Positions 8,911-18,966 are shown, numbered from the stretch's first letter. The stretch: 64,000 nt of DNA from Bradyrhizobium xenonodulans (GCF_027594865.1 NZ_CP089391.1:6540501-6604500); one strand, 5' to 3'. Numbers and translations are program-made. Notes: a model not told the origin generated them from the letters alone.

Positions 8911-9329
8911 ACTCTTTCCCCTGGTCGCCATGCCCAAGAGGTACCCAGCAAAATTTAAGAAACATCGAAGCGATGCCGCCCGGGCAGGAACCGTTGGCGA
9001 TGGTTAACGCCGCACTCTTGTTCGGCAATTGGGAGCACCGCTTGATATTTAGGGAGCGACGTGGATGACGCGCTGCTGCGTCGCGGCCATGTTCGACCTT
9101 GGTTCGCTCGCGCACCGTTAAGCCGACGTCGGTGCATAGAAACGGGGAGGCAGCTAAGGGCCATAACCGGACGCATGCTCCGCAAAAGAGCAAACCAAGC
9201 CCCAACAATCGTGGCAGCAATTGGTTCGCGTGCGTCACGGCTTCCGGCGATGTTCGCTCGATGCTGAGCTGCGGTTTCGCTCCGTTTGCAGGTGCATGTT
9301 GTTTGCTCCACAACGGGAATAGCGAAACC
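8911..9329. other. Intergenic region upstream of the DoxX remnant
   Basis: No complete gene is visible. A frame runs open through the right half into the DoxX-like sequence, but its translation (basic, Asn/Pro/Ser-rich, no membrane segment) does not resemble DoxX N-termini. The region may contain the debris of the missing first half of that gene and the promoter of the L,D-transpeptidase. Confidence 0.45.
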
Positions 9330-9626
9330 GGTGTGGTGTTACGTGAGCAATCTGCGCTGCTATCGCAGGAAGACGCCTACCTGAGATACTTTGCCGAATC
9401 GGTCGCCGCCGCTTGCCTCGCCATCGGATTGTTCACGCGGATCGCCGCCGCCATCGTCGGGATCGAGATGATCGTGATCGTGTTCCTATTCCAGTGGCAA
9501 TTCGGATATTTTTGGACCAATCGTGGATATGAGTATGCATTGCTGTGGGCCGTGCTCTGTATCGCGGTTTTCTTCAAGGGCGGTGGCCGTTATTCGATCG
9601 ACCGGCTGATCGGCCGCGAGTTTTGA
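9330..9626 (+). pseudogene. DoxX-family membrane protein, 5'-truncated remnant
   Basis: The translation YLRYFAESVAAACLAIGLFT, then RIAAAIVGIEMIVIV and an aromatic loop ending GGGRYSIDRLIGREF, matches the last three membrane segments of DoxX-type proteins. The first membrane helix and its conserved Lys/His-Gly region are missing, and the upstream codons in frame encode unrelated polar sequence. I see no suitable start with a ribosome site. It overlaps the 3' end of an intact, convergent DoxX gene by about 50 bases. Most likely a decayed or rearranged copy; a divergent functional gene with an unusual start is less likely. Confidence 0.55.
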
Positions 9627-10041
9627 GGCCGACGCCGCTCGCGCCTATTCCCGACCTGCGGCCGAGCATTGCATCGAGGCCGATTGGCCCTCCGCCAGCG
9701 ACGGCAAGATAAAGGCAGCCGAAGCTAAGCACGATAGCCAGTCCGCCGTCATTGACTGCTGGGTAGAAACTATGCGGCAGATGCTCAAGGAAATATGCGA
9801 AAGCCATTTCTCCCGACAGGATAAAGGCCGCTAGCCGCGTCAGCAGGCCTAACATAAGCATGCCGCCGAGCACGAGTTCGAACATGCCTGCAACACCCCA
9901 GAGCGAGAACGGCGTGACATCCGCGAAGATCTCAACCGGCGGAAACTTGAACAGCTTCGCGACGCCGTAGTGGAAGAGAATGAGCCCGGCAATGAACCGG
10001 AATAGGCTCAACACGTAAGGCTTAAGGCGATCGGCATTCAT
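9574..10041 (-). CDS. DoxX family membrane protein
   Basis: A 155-residue inner-membrane protein with four predicted helices: SLFRFIAGLILFHYGVAKLF, LWGVAGMFELVLGGMLMLGL with LLTRLAAF, a third around GEMAFAYFLEH, and a fourth around IVLSFGCLYLAVAGGG. The HYGVAKLF motif and the GLLTR loop are the DoxX/SURF4-like signature. Related proteins are linked to thiosulfate oxidation or redox stress complexes, but the role here is unknown. The polar C-terminal tail after GGGPIGLDAMLG is longer than usual and overlaps the end of the opposite-strand DoxX remnant. Confidence 0.85.
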   Translation of the reverse strand: MNADRLKPYVLSLFRFIAGLILFHYGVAKLFKFPPVEIFADVTPFSLWGVAGMFELVLGGMLMLGLLTRLAAFILSGEMAFAYFLEHLPHSFYPAVNDGGLAIVLSFGCLYLAVAGGGPIGLDAMLGRRSGIGASGVGLKTRGRSAGRSNNGHRP

Positions 10042-10079
10042 CGCTCTGTCTCGTCAACATGCCCACGATGAAGAGCAGT

Positions 10080-10373
10080 CTATTTCAAGCCAATGTAATG
10101 ACTTTGGATCACGTAAATCAGACAGGCTGTAGCTACCGCAGTTGCAATATAGCCCAGGCTGCTCGGCTGAAATATGAGGGTGAACGCCGTCCACACCGCA
10201 GCCAGCCCGAGAGAGGCACACGAGGAAATTATCTTTCCCCTATAGCGCAACCAAACACTGAGCACGATTGACCACCGGCTCCAAAATGGAACCGTAGCGT
10301 GGGACCAGCCGCTAAGCAAGGGTGGAGTCGATTTGGCCACCCGGTACCCATCCTCTGTCCGTGCTTTGATCAC
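10080..10373 (-). CDS. Possible small membrane protein
   Basis: A 97-codon frame from a GTG ends 38 bases before the DoxX gene on the same strand. The C-terminal half has two likely membrane helices (IISSCASLGLAAVWTAFTLI and LGYIATAVATACLIYVI). I recognise no family and see no strong ribosome site, so the start is uncertain; a shorter product beginning near the first helix is equally possible. Its support is position upstream of DoxX and hydrophobicity only. Confidence 0.32.
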   Translation of the reverse strand: MIKARTEDGYRVAKSTPPLLSGWSHATVPFWSRWSIVLSVWLRYRGKIISSCASLGLAAVWTAFTLIFQPSSLGYIATAVATACLIYVIQSHYIGLK

Positions 10374-10509
10374 GCCACGAAGATCGCCTCGGTGTGAACT
10401 ACTTCACCAATCACGATCGTGGAGGTGCACTATATCGAATTTTCAGGTGTTTCGTATTCGGGAGGTCGCAAATGACTCCTCGGCTCTAGGCCAATTTCGG
10501 GAAGTAATA

Positions 10510-10803
10510 ATGTCCGATGTCAGACTGGCGAACACTCGATCAATTTCACCTTTCTCTTTGATAGTTGCTACCGTCGCGATGCTTGCCTGCGGCCTCTATG
10601 CCCTCTTGATCACAGGCCCCGCCATGCGTATTGCAGCGGCAGCGCAGCCGGCCCGGGAAATCAGCAACGAAAACACGGGATTTTGCGAGAAGTTCAGTGT
10701 GCGCGCAGGTACGCCCGACTTTCTCAAGTGCGCAGACGAATTGAGTTTGGTTCGGCAAAAGCAGACTGAGCGCGATGGTGCGGCAGAGGCGGGTATTTTG
10801 TAG
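10510..10803 (+). CDS. Hypothetical single-pass membrane protein
   Basis: A 97-residue protein starting at an ATG with GGGAAG upstream. A hydrophobic segment (SLIVATVAMLACGLYALLIT) is followed by an Ala-rich linker and a C-terminal segment FCEKFSVRAGTPDFLKCADE with two cysteines spaced like a small secreted disulfide motif, then a charged LSLVRQKQTERD helix. The pattern suggests an anchored periplasmic peptide. I believe similar small proteins occur in Bradyrhizobium, but I cannot name a family. It has no obvious operon partner. Confidence 0.6.
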   Translation: MSDVRLANTRSISPFSLIVATVAMLACGLYALLITGPAMRIAAAAQPAREISNENTGFCEKFSVRAGTPDFLKCADELSLVRQKQTERDGAAEAGIL

Positions 10804-11093
10804 TTGCTTCACTGCGTGACGGTTGTGAGAGCATTGGACGCTCTTGGCCGGGTAGTAGAGGGCAATACAACAGCTCCGTGCGCCGCGTGGCGACTCAACA
10901 CAGCCGCGCGGAGCGTCACCGATAAGCGCTGCCACCAATAACCGACAACGCCTCGGGTCGGAAGCGGAGCACGCCTCAACATGGCGTTCTAGGCCGGCCG
11001 CGTCCGCTTCGGGGTCAAAAGGCGACGATCCCAGCCGACGGACTGTGTGTCCGCTTAGCTCTCGGAAGCAGATATCGCGGACTTCAAGTCCCG

Positions 11094-11876
11094 TCAGTTC
11101 AGCCCGCGCGGCCCCGCCAGCAGATCCAGCACGATTCCGAACAATTCATTCTGCGAGGAAATCCCAAGCCGCTCATAGGCGCGCTTGCGGTAGGTCAGCG
11201 TCGAATGCAGGCTGATGCCGAGTGTTTGCGAGATCGCTTCGGAGCTGAGACCGCGCAGGATATGGCGGCAGACTTGCTGCTCGCGCGGTGTGAGGTTGGC
11301 GAGCGGCGCGCGCGTTGCGAACAACGCGGCGAGGTTCTGGTCAGGCGTCGCGGCCTGCTGGAAATGACGTGCGACGCTGGCGCCGATCACGGGCGCGATA
11401 GCCTGAAGTCGCGCGCGCTCGATGTCACCAAAACGACCCTGGGACGTGATGCGGTAGAAATTGACATAGAAGCAGGTAGCGTCCGTCCAGATCGCGGTGG
11501 CGCATTTGTCGACAATGTCGGAGTCGTTGAAGAAGATTTTCCGGTAGCGCGCGCCGTACATGCGCGGCGCGAACGGGGGCAGCATGATCGGGGCGCTGGT
11601 CTCGGCTTCGAACAGTGCATCGCGGTTGGGATCGGATTCGTGGAACTGCCCGGCATAGGCCGCGCCGAGATCGGCGCCGATCGGGATGTTGCCGGCGTCG
11701 AGCAGGCAACGCGCCGCGCCCGTGCGCGTCAGCGCGAACACCATGCAATGGCCGACGCCGGCCTGCCGGCGCAGCGTGTCGATGAGGATGTTCGGGAAGT
11801 CGGGGCGGCCGATGGCGAGCACCGCGGGCGTGACATCGCCTGCCGCAAAGGCTGATATTGTCCCGTGGGGCCGCAT
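11094..11876 (-). CDS. LuxR-type helix-turn-helix transcriptional regulator
   Basis: A 260-residue regulator. The C-terminal 60 residues carry a LuxR/GerE helix-turn-helix: LTPREQQVCRHILRGLSSEA, then ISQTLGISLHSTLTYRKRAYERL. The N-terminal 190 residues do not resemble a receiver or an acyl-homoserine-lactone pocket I can name, so the signal is unknown. The ATG at 11876 has GGAGG eight bases upstream, which rules out the much longer upstream frame. It lacks close neighbours on its strand. Confidence 0.85.
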   Translation of the reverse strand: MRPHGTISAFAAGDVTPAVLAIGRPDFPNILIDTLRRQAGVGHCMVFALTRTGAARCLLDAGNIPIGADLGAAYAGQFHESDPNRDALFEAETSAPIMLPPFAPRMYGARYRKIFFNDSDIVDKCATAIWTDATCFYVNFYRITSQGRFGDIERARLQAIAPVIGASVARHFQQAATPDQNLAALFATRAPLANLTPREQQVCRHILRGLSSEAISQTLGISLHSTLTYRKRAYERLGISSQNELFGIVLDLLAGPRGLN

Positions 11877-12453
11877 CGTTGTCCTCCGCCTAACGTCTTT
11901 TGACGGAGGATAGCAGCAAGGGGCATTCACCGGAAGCCGGCGGGGACGGCGTACGCCGCTGGGTCGACTGATCCGATTCACCAGTCCAAGCCAACCTAGG
12001 TATGCCCCCTTCATACCCGTGCGCAATGGCGCCATCCGAGTGGCGGATGCTACCAATAAATCCAGAGTGAAAAGCAACGGAACCGGTCTTGCGAGCCGGC
12101 AGCTGCGGGGCAAGGTCGGCGGCGTAGTGCCCGCCGGCCTTTCTCGACCGAGCGGCGCATTGCCGCTCAATTGGTGTCTACAGTCACGCTTGGCCGCAGC
12201 GAGTACGCCATGAGAAACATCGCCGATCTCCTGATGCGGTTCTGGCAAGGGGCCCAGTCCACATCCCATACCGAGGTTGCGGCTATTGCCGAAAACCGAG
12301 ATCGATCCAGCATGGCTGATTTTGTCCGGATCCTGCAGTCCTACGATCAAGTTCAGCACGGCAGGAGCTAGGGGCCGACCGCATCAGTCCTTGATACGAT
12401 TGTTCGAGCAAACCATCGTCCGGGACGTGGACGACCTCTTTCGCGTCGGATGC
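11877..12453. other. Gene-poor interval upstream of the LuxR-type regulator
   Basis: About 580 bases between two leftward genes. It must contain the LuxR-type regulator's promoter. One 53-codon frame from an ATG at 12210 (MRNIADLLMRFWQGAQ start) looks protein-like but has only a weak GCGAG ribosome site and no recognised family. Nothing else is convincing. Confidence 0.45.
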
Positions 12454-12945
12454 TCACCCCACCGGCCCCGGTGTCCAATCGTCCCCTGAAAGTGGGCTGA
12501 CTTTTACGTCCTCAATGACTCCGAGATCCAGGCTTGGATCGAAATGGCGCATGGTGCGCTCGTTGAAGTCGATGATGCGGCCGGGCCTGAGCGGTCCCAC
12601 GTCATTGATCTTGACGATGACCTTCTTGCCGACGGCCTCGACCAGGGCATATTTCGGCCTCTCGCCAAATTGGACTCCACCAAACTTGCTGCGCAGACTC
12701 GTCTTGATGGCAGCCGCCCAGACGGAGGGATCATAACGCTCGCCCGAAGCTGTGCTCGGACCGCCCTCCTCCTTGCCGGGCTTGAACGGATTGTACATGG
12801 ACGCAGCGCCGACGACTGCATGTCCGGAGGCGGCATCGACGGCGGCGCTTGAGTGAACTCCACGTGTTTCTCCACGAGCAACGGCAACAGAAACGGCAAG
12901 CGTGACCAGGGCGCCGCAAAGTGCGGCGCTCGAGCGGAACAGCAT
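12454..12945 (-). CDS. RlpA-like double-psi beta-barrel protein
   Basis: An exported 163-residue protein with a signal peptide (MLFRSSAALCGALVTLAVSV) and a C-terminal RlpA-like domain. It keeps GAASMYNPF...TASGERYDP at the entry of the barrel and VKINDVGPLRPGRIIDFNER, including the conserved Asp-containing ND.GP and the GR.ID turn of DPBB septal transglycosylase-like proteins. It lacks the SPOR domain of full-length RlpA. The second of two tandem ATG codons (12945) is preferred because AGGAG lies five bases upstream. A role in cell-wall separation is inferred from the fold; the domain is also used by non-enzymatic wall binders. Confidence 0.8.
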   Translation of the reverse strand: MLFRSSAALCGALVTLAVSVAVARGETRGVHSSAAVDAASGHAVVGAASMYNPFKPGKEEGGPSTASGERYDPSVWAAAIKTSLRSKFGGVQFGERPKYALVEAVGKKVIVKINDVGPLRPGRIIDFNERTMRHFDPSLDLGVIEDVKVSPLSGDDWTPGPVG

Positions 12946-13161
12946 CATATCTCCTGTGATTTTTTCGTCGTCGGTTCCCGACACCGCAAACAGGCAAGCG
13001 AACGCGGCAGCGTTCATGAAGCTTGCACCGGATTTTTGCGGGTTCGCGCCAACCCCTCGGCTACGGAACCGTCGTGCGAACCAGAGTGGTTCCCACGCAG
13101 TGTTTTAAGTTGTCACCGACTAAGACAGAAATTGCGTCAGCAGCATGACTTGACGAACAGC

Positions 13162-14367
13162 CTATCCCACCGCCGCTTTGGCCGGCGGAACGTTGATCGC
13201 GAGCTTGCCGTAGCGGTCGGTGAACGCCTCGGTGTCGATCTCTTCCAGCTTGATCTCGCCGCTCATCACGCCTTGCTTCCAGGCCGCCTGCGCCGGATCG
13301 TTCTGGAATTCCGGCATCACCTCGCGGCCGAACAGTTCGAGCGATTCGCAGATGTGCTCGTGGCTGTTCTTGCCCGCTTGATTCAGCAGGATGACCTGGT
13401 CGATATGCGAGGACTGGAAGCGCTTCAGCTTCCTGCGGATCGTCTCGGGTGAGCCGATCAGGCCGCCGCGCAGCGCCGCCTCCTGCGCCTCGGGATTGTC
13501 GCGCTTCCACTTGTTGTACTCGTCCCACATGTTGACGGTGTAGGGCGCGGGACGCTGGCGGTTCTGCGAGGCGCCGTAGAAGCGTAGCGCGAACTGGAAG
13601 AAGGTGGCGCCGTCGGCGCGGGCACGCGCCTCTTCGTCGGTTTTGGCGCACATGAAGAACGACACCAGCGCCATGTTCGGGTTGATCTCGTAATCGGCGA
13701 GCTTGGCGAGACGCTTGGTCATCGCGTTGTAATAGGCGTGCACCCAGGCATGCGCAGCGTCGGCGCTGACGAACTGGAATCCGAGCGCGCCAAAGCCGTG
13801 GCGGCCGGCGCGCTCGATGGTCGGCAACTGCGAGCAGGCCATCCACAGCGGCGGATGCGGCTTTTGCACGGGCTTGGGCACGACATTGCGCAAGGGGATG
13901 TCGAAGTATTTGCCGTGATACTCGCTGCCCGCATCCTTGAACATCGGGAAGATCGCAGCGACCGCCTCCTCGAACACCTCCTTCTTGGTCTCCATGTCGC
14001 GGCCGAACGGCGTCAGCTCGGTGATCGAGGCGCTCTCCCCCATGCCGAATTCGCAGCGGCCGTTGGAGAGCAGATCGAGCACCGCGACCCGCTCGGCAAC
14101 GCGCGCGGGATGGTTCGTCGTGAGCTGGAGGATGCCGTGACCGAGCCGGATGTTTTTGGTGCGCTGGCTCGCGGCCGCGAGGAAGGATTCCGGCGAGGGC
14201 GAGTGGGAATATTCCTCGAGGAAATGATGCTCGACCACCCAGGCGTGGTCGTAACCGAGCCTGTCGGCGAGCTCCATCTGCGAGAGCGCGTTCTGGTAGA
14301 GGGCGAGCTCGTCGCCGGCCACCCAGGGCCGTGGCAGTTGCAGCTCATAGAAGATGCCGAACTTCAT
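13162..14367 (-). CDS. LLM-class flavin-dependent oxidoreductase (luciferase-like)
   Basis: A 401-residue bacterial-luciferase-like monooxygenase. It begins MKFGIFYELQLPRPW, the first barrel strand, and shows DHAWVVEHHFLEEYSHSPSP, the flavin/substrate loop, then RLGHGILQLTTNHPARVAER, the classic second signature, and GRCEFGMGESASITEL. A reduced-FMN cofactor and a partner reductase are expected from the family; none is adjacent. Possible substrates include alkanesulfonates or other small organics. The sulfonate binding proteins are 12 kb away, so no functional link is claimed. It is divergent from napEDABC, with the nap control box lying between. Confidence 0.9.
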   Translation of the reverse strand: MKFGIFYELQLPRPWVAGDELALYQNALSQMELADRLGYDHAWVVEHHFLEEYSHSPSPESFLAAASQRTKNIRLGHGILQLTTNHPARVAERVAVLDLLSNGRCEFGMGESASITELTPFGRDMETKKEVFEEAVAAIFPMFKDAGSEYHGKYFDIPLRNVVPKPVQKPHPPLWMACSQLPTIERAGRHGFGALGFQFVSADAAHAWVHAYYNAMTKRLAKLADYEINPNMALVSFFMCAKTDEEARARADGATFFQFALRFYGASQNRQRPAPYTVNMWDEYNKWKRDNPEAQEAALRGGLIGSPETIRRKLKRFQSSHIDQVILLNQAGKNSHEHICESLELFGREVMPEFQNDPAQAAWKQGVMSGEIKLEEIDTEAFTDRYGKLAINVPPAKAAVG

Positions 14368-14530
14368 GGCGTCGCTCTCCCGCTTATTCTTGTTGCGCTC
14401 ATCTTAATGAGCGAGGCGGCGCTGTCTACGCAGTCGCAATTCCGCCATGCGGGAGAACAATTTCTCGACTGCAAATAGCAATGAAGGCCCGATTCCGGCG
14501 CGCACGACGGGGTGCGTCCAACTCGACAGG

Positions 14531-14544
14531 TTGATCCAGATCAA
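14531..14544 (+). promoter_or_regulatory. FixK/NnrR (FNR-type) box upstream of napEDABC
   Basis: TTGATCCAGATCAA has perfect five-base arms (TTGAT/ATCAA) around four bases, the FNR/FixK/NnrR consensus. It lies about 97 bases before the napE ATG, suitable for a promoter near -40 with a short leader. It predicts induction under low oxygen and/or NO. The divergent oxidoreductase gene starts 163 bases to the left. Confidence 0.88.
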
Positions 14545-14634
14545 CGCGTTAGCGGCCCTGCTGCATTTAAATTGGGACAAGGCAACGGCCCGGATGCCGT
14601 CCCGATTCCCCAGACCATTTCAGAGAGACCGAAT

Positions 14635-14820
14635 ATGTCGGCCCCTGACGACACGACGTCCCGCGTGCGCCGTAAGCGCATGGAGATTTTTGCGTTCCTG
14701 TTCCTGACCGCGGTCGTGATGCCCGTCCTCGCGGTCGGAACGGTCGGCTCCTACGGGCTCGGCGTCTGGATCTACCAGATGTTTGCCGGCCCTCCCGGCC
14801 CGCCGCCCTCCCCGCATTGA
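14635..14820 (+). CDS. napE: Periplasmic nitrate reductase, NapE subunit
   Basis: A 61-residue inner-membrane protein with one helix ([20 protein letters not shown]) ending in a Pro-rich tail. Size, topology and position as first gene of a nap cluster identify NapE. Its function is unclear in the family; it may help assemble or anchor the Nap complex. It is the promoter-proximal gene behind the FixK/NnrR box. napD follows 26 bases after the stop. Confidence 0.9.
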   Translation: MSAPDDTTSRVRRKRMEIFAFLFLTAVVMPVLAVGTVGSYGLGVWIYQMFAGPPGPPPSPH

Positions 14821-14846
14821 TCCCCGACAAGCGAAAGACAGGCATC

Positions 14847-15161
14847 ATGGCACACGCCACACTCAACCGCCGCGCATTGATCACCGGCCAGGTGCTCAGC
14901 ACCGAGCGCATCATCTCCCCGCCCGGCTGCGAGATCGCCAGCATCATCGTGCAGGCGCGCCCGGAGCGCCTCGCCGAGCTGGAAGCGGCAATCACCGCCC
15001 TGCCCGGCTGCGAGATCCACGGCCGCGATCCGCGCGGCAAGCTCGTCGTCGTGACCGAAGCGCCGGATGCCGGCAGCCTCGGCACCATGCTCAACACCAT
15101 CCAGTCGCTGCCGGACGTCTATTCCGCGGCGCTCGTCTTCCACGCCATCGAAACGGCTTAA
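14847..15161 (+). CDS. napD: Nitrate reductase chaperone NapD
   Basis: A 104-residue cytoplasmic chaperone that binds the Tat signal of NapA and holds it until the Mo cofactor is inserted. The ferredoxin-like fold is indicated by [20 protein letters not shown], then [20 protein letters not shown], and [18 protein letters not shown]. The ATG at 14847 gives the usual length; a TTG overlapping the napE stop would add ten residues. It sits between napE and napA in the operon. Confidence 0.93.
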   Translation: MAHATLNRRALITGQVLSTERIISPPGCEIASIIVQARPERLAELEAAITALPGCEIHGRDPRGKLVVVTEAPDAGSLGTMLNTIQSLPDVYSAALVFHAIETA

Positions 15162-15178
15162 GGGCCCGGAGAGCCATC

Positions 15179-17692
15179 ATGACATCGCCAAAGCTCGACC
15201 GCCGCCAGATGCTGAAGCTGGAGGCTGCCGCGATCGCGGCGGCCGCCGCCGGCATGCCGCGACCTTCGCTCGCCGCCAACCTCGTCGCCGAACGCGAGAC
15301 ATCCGAATTGAAATGGGACAAGGCCGCCTGCCGCTTCTGCGGCACCGGCTGCTCGGTGATGGTCGCGACCAAGAACAACCGCGTCGTCGCCACCCACGGC
15401 GACATCAAGGCCGAGGTCAATCGCGGTCTCAACTGCGTCAAGGGCTACTTCCTCTCCAAGATCATGTACGGCCATGATCGCCTGACACAGCCGATGCTGC
15501 GCAAGACGAACGGCAAATACGACAAGAACGGCGAGTTCACGCCGATCAGCTGGACCGAAGCGTTCGACATCATGGAGCTGAAGTGGAAGGAGGCGTTCAA
15601 GAAACGCGGCCCGAACGGCGTCGCCATGTTCGGCTCCGGCCAGTGGACGATCTGGGAGGGCTATGCCGCCTCGAAGCTGTTCAAGGCCGGCTTCCGCACC
15701 AACAACATCGATCCCAATGCGCGGCACTGCATGGCCTCCGCCGTCGCCGGCATGATGCGCACCTTCGGCATCGACGAGCCGCCCGGCTGCTATGACGACA
15801 TCGAGGCGACCGACGCCTTCGTGCTGTGGGGCTCCAACATGGCGGAGATGCACCCCATTCTGTGGACGCGCCTCGCCGACCGCCGGCTCTCCGCGCCGCA
15901 TGTCCGCGTCGCCGTGCTCTCCACCTTCGAGCACCGCTCGTTCGACCTCGCCGACATCGGCATGGTGTTCAAGCCACAGACTGATCTCTACATCCTCAAC
16001 GCCATCGCCAGCCACATCATCAAGACCGGCCGCGTCCACAAGGACTTCGTCGCCGCGCACACCGTGTTCCGGCGCGGCCAGACCGACATCGGCTACGGCC
16101 TGCGGCCCGAGCATCCGCTGCAGAAGAAGGCGACGGGCGCGGCGAAACCCAACGACTCCACCGACATGAGCTATGACGAGTTCGTCAAGTTCGTGTCCGA
16201 GTACACACTGGAGAAGGCAGCCGAGATGTCCGGCGTGCCGCTCAATCGCCTTGAGGCGCTCGCCGAGCTCTATGCCGATCCCAAGACCAAGGTGGTCTCG
16301 TTCTGGACCATGGGCTTCAACCAGCACACCCGCGGCGTCTGGTGCAACAACCTCGTCTACAACATCCATCTTCTGACCGGAAAGATCTCCTCGCCCGGCA
16401 ACAGCCCGTTTTCGCTGACCGGCCAGCCTTCCGCGTGCGGCACCGCGCGCGAGGTCGGCACCTTCTCGCACCGCCTGCCCGCCGACATGGTCGTCACCAA
16501 CAAGGCGCATCGCGATCACGCCGAGCATCTCTGGCTGCTGCCCGAAGGCACCATTCCCGACAAGAACGGCGCCCACGCCGTGCTGCAAAGCCGGATGCTG
16601 AAAGATGGCCTGATCAATGCCTATTGGGTGCAGGTCAACAACAACCTCCAGGCCGGTCCCAACGCCAACGAGGAGACCTATCCGGGCTTCCGCAATCCCG
16701 ACAATTTCATCGTGGTCTCGGACGCCTATCCGTCGGTGACGGCGCTCGCCGCCGATCTGATCCTGCCGACCGCGATGTGGGTGGAGAAGGAAGGCGCCTA
16801 TGGCAATGCCGAGCGGCGCACGCAATTCTGGCACCAGCTCGTCAACGCACCCGGCGAGGCCAAGTCCGATCTCTGGCAACTGATGGAATTCTCCAAGCGC
16901 TTCAAGATCGAGGAAGTCTGGCCGGAGGAGCTGATCGCCAAGAAGCCGGAGGTGCGCGGCAAGACGCTGTTCGACGTGCTCTACAAGAACGGCCAGGTCG
17001 ACAAATTTCCGACCTCGGACATCGAGGAAGGCTATTCCAACGAGGAATCGAAGGCGTTCGGCTTCTACGTGCAGAAGGGCCTGTTCGAGGAATACGCCTC
17101 GTTCGGCCGCGGCCATGGCCACGACCTCGCGCCGTTCGACACCTATCACCGTGAGCGCGGCCTGCGCTGGCCGGTCGTCAACGGCCAGGAAACCAAATGG
17201 CGCTTCCGCGAGGGCAGCGACCCCTACGTCAAGCAGGGCACCGACGTGCAGTTCTACGGCCATCCGGATGGCAAGGCGCGCATATTCGCGCTGCCCTACG
17301 AGCCGCCGGCGGAATCGCCTGACGGCGAATACCCGTTCTGGCTCTCGACCGGCCGCGTGCTGGAGCACTGGCATTCCGGCACCATGACGCGCCGCGTGCC
17401 CGAGCTCTACAAGGCGTTCCCCGAGGCCGTGTGCTTCATGCATCCCGATGACGCGCAGGAGGCGAAGATCCGGCGCGGCGACGAGGTGAAGGTGGTCTCG
17501 CGCCGCGGCTTCATCCGCGCCCGCGTCGAGACGCGCGGCCGCGACCGGCCGCCGCGCGGCCTCGTGTTCGTGCCGTGGTTCGACGAATCCAAGCTGATCA
17601 ACAAGGTGACGCTGGACGCCACCGATCCGATCTCGCTGCAGACCGACTACAAGAAATGCGCCGTGCGCATCGAGCGGGTGAACCTGTCATGA
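15179..17692 (+). CDS. napA: Periplasmic nitrate reductase catalytic subunit NapA
   Basis: The 837-residue molybdoenzyme that reduces nitrate to nitrite in the periplasm. A Tat signal ([15 protein letters not shown]) is followed by the [4Fe-4S] motif CRFCGTGC (Cys 51, 54, 58) with the fourth cysteine in NCVKG (86). NARHCMAS (Cys 184) supplies the Mo-coordinating cysteine of Nap-type enzymes. The length and the C-terminal pterin-binding region ([10 protein letters not shown] at the end) are complete. The ATG at 15179 has GGAGAG upstream, making any longer frame unnecessary. Its stop overlaps the napB start (ATGA). Electrons arrive from NapC through NapB. Confidence 0.97.
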   Translation: MTSPKLDRRQMLKLEAAAIAAAAAGMPRPSLAANLVAERETSELKWDKAACRFCGTGCSVMVATKNNRVVATHGDIKAEVNRGLNCVKGYFLSKIMYGHDRLTQPMLRKTNGKYDKNGEFTPISWTEAFDIMELKWKEAFKKRGPNGVAMFGSGQWTIWEGYAASKLFKAGFRTNNIDPNARHCMASAVAGMMRTFGIDEPPGCYDDIEATDAFVLWGSNMAEMHPILWTRLADRRLSAPHVRVAVLSTFEHRSFDLADIGMVFKPQTDLYILNAIASHIIKTGRVHKDFVAAHTVFRRGQTDIGYGLRPEHPLQKKATGAAKPNDSTDMSYDEFVKFVSEYTLEKAAEMSGVPLNRLEALAELYADPKTKVVSFWTMGFNQHTRGVWCNNLVYNIHLLTGKISSPGNSPFSLTGQPSACGTAREVGTFSHRLPADMVVTNKAHRDHAEHLWLLPEGTIPDKNGAHAVLQSRMLKDGLINAYWVQVNNNLQAGPNANEETYPGFRNPDNFIVVSDAYPSVTALAADLILPTAMWVEKEGAYGNAERRTQFWHQLVNAPGEAKSDLWQLMEFSKRFKIEEVWPEELIAKKPEVRGKTLFDVLYKNGQVDKFPTSDIEEGYSNEESKAFGFYVQKGLFEEYASFGRGHGHDLAPFDTYHRERGLRWPVVNGQETKWRFREGSDPYVKQGTDVQFYGHPDGKARIFALPYEPPAESPDGEYPFWLSTGRVLEHWHSGTMTRRVPELYKAFPEAVCFMHPDDAQEAKIRRGDEVKVVSRRGFIRARVETRGRDRPPRGLVFVPWFDESKLINKVTLDATDPISLQTDYKKCAVRIERVNLS

Positions 17693-18159
17693 TGAAACGA
17701 TTTGGCATAGCCGTGCTCGCGGTCGCGATCGCCGCCGGCGCGAGCTCACTGACCGCGCAGACGGTGTCGTCAGGCCTGCGCGGCTCGACGCCGCTCAATG
17801 ACGAGGGCCCGGCGCCGCCGATGCTGCCGAACCGCAACACCTCCGAGAAGGAGGTGCGCAACTATCCCGAGCAGCCGCCGGTGATCCCGCATACGATCGA
17901 CGGCTACCAGATCGACCTCAACGGCAACAAATGCCTGTCCTGCCATGCGCGGGCGCGCACGGCTGAATCGCAGGCGCCGATGGTGTCGATCACGCATTTC
18001 ATGGACCGCGACGGCCAGTTCCTGGGCTCGATATCGCCGCGCCGCTTCTTCTGCACGGAATGCCATGTGCCGCAGAACACCGCCAATCCGCCCGTCAGCA
18101 ACGACTTCACCGACATCGACACGCTGCTGTCGCGCGCAAGCCCCGGTGGCCGCCGATGA
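17689..18159 (+). CDS. napB: Nitrate reductase dihaem cytochrome NapB
   Basis: A 156-residue periplasmic cytochrome c that passes electrons to NapA. It has a signal peptide ([20 protein letters not shown]) and two haem motifs, CLSCH (82-86) and CTECH (122-126), with conserved His residues nearby as distal ligands. It starts within the napA stop (ATGA) and ends overlapping the napC start in the same way, indicating tight translational coupling. Confidence 0.96.
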   Translation: MMKRFGIAVLAVAIAAGASSLTAQTVSSGLRGSTPLNDEGPAPPMLPNRNTSEKEVRNYPEQPPVIPHTIDGYQIDLNGNKCLSCHARARTAESQAPMVSITHFMDRDGQFLGSISPRRFFCTECHVPQNTANPPVSNDFTDIDTLLSRASPGGRR

Positions 18160-18809
18160 CGACGACCGCTGACGAGCCCAAAGCCAAGCGGGAGACGAAG
18201 CGCGGCTTCATCGCGCGAAGCTGGGCCTTCCTCGTCGAGCTCTGGCAGGTGCTGATCCGGCCGAGCTCGGTGTTCGGGCTCGGCGTGCTGGTGCTGGCCG
18301 GCTTTGCCGCCGGCGTGATCTTCTGGGGCGGCTTCAATACCGCGCTGGAAATCACCAACACCGAGAAGTTCTGCACCGGCTGCCACGAGATGAAGGACAA
18401 CGTCTACGCCGAGCTGAAGTCGACCATCCACTTCTCCAACCGCTCCGGCGTGCGCGCGACCTGCCCGGACTGCCACGTGCCGCACAACTGGACCGACAAG
18501 ATCGCGCGCAAGATGCAGGCCTCCAAGGAAGTCTGGGGCAAGATCTTCGGCACCATCGACACCCGCGAGAAATTTAGGGATCACCGGCTCGAGCTCGCCG
18601 CGCATGAATGGGCGCGCTTCAAGGCCAACGATTCGCTGGAATGCCGCAACTGCCACAGCGCCGATTCCATGGACATCACCAAGCAGTCGCCGCGGGCCTC
18701 GGTGGCGCATCAGCGCTTCCTGTTCACCAAGGAAAAGACCTGTATCGACTGCCACAAGGGCATCGCCCATCAATTGCCGGACATGCGCGGCGTTCCCGGC
18801 TGGCAGTAG
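18156..18809 (+). CDS. napC: Membrane tetrahaem quinol dehydrogenase NapC
   Basis: A 217-residue NapC/NirT-family cytochrome that oxidises quinol and feeds NapB. One N-terminal anchor ([20 protein letters not shown]) precedes four haem motifs: CTGCH (73-77), CPDCH (103-107), CRNCH (163-167) and CIDCH (196-200). It is the last gene of the operon. No napF, napG or napH is present, the usual arrangement for this group, so quinol oxidation relies on NapC alone. Confidence 0.96.
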   Translation: MTTTADEPKAKRETKRGFIARSWAFLVELWQVLIRPSSVFGLGVLVLAGFAAGVIFWGGFNTALEITNTEKFCTGCHEMKDNVYAELKSTIHFSNRSGVRATCPDCHVPHNWTDKIARKMQASKEVWGKIFGTIDTREKFRDHRLELAAHEWARFKANDSLECRNCHSADSMDITKQSPRASVAHQRFLFTKEKTCIDCHKGIAHQLPDMRGVPGWQ

Positions 18810-18835
18810 GGTGATCTAGGCCTGAGCGAGCGCCT

Positions 18836-18966
18836 CGTCCTTCGAGACGCCCGCTGCGCGGGCTCCTCAGGATGAGGCCGGGCGGCACCTTTGCCTTGTC
18901 GATACTGCTGCCGCGCACTCCGTCCTCATCCTGAGGGCCCGCCAAAGGCGGGCGTCTCGAAGGATG
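18836..18966. repeat. Dispersed palindromic repeat (CGTCCTTCGAGACGCCCGC family)
   Basis: The left unit CGTCCTTCGAGACGCCCGCTGCGCGGGCTCCTCAGGATGAGG is mirrored by TCCTCATCCTGAGGGCCCGCCAAAGGCGGGCGTCTCGAAGGATGG, giving long nested hairpins between napC and the helicase gene. Related copies occur near 26301-26415 and 58110-58242. It may also stop napC transcription. Confidence 0.8.

Noticed and set aside
12210..12371. A 53-codon frame beginning MRNIADLLMRFWQGAQ
   Set aside because: Looks somewhat protein-like but has a weak ribosome site, no recognised family and no conserved context visible here.
15158..17443. A 761-codon open frame antisense to napA
   Set aside because: High-GC codon bias leaves the opposite strand open. 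The translation is His/Asp/Arg-rich without domains, and napA itself is certain.
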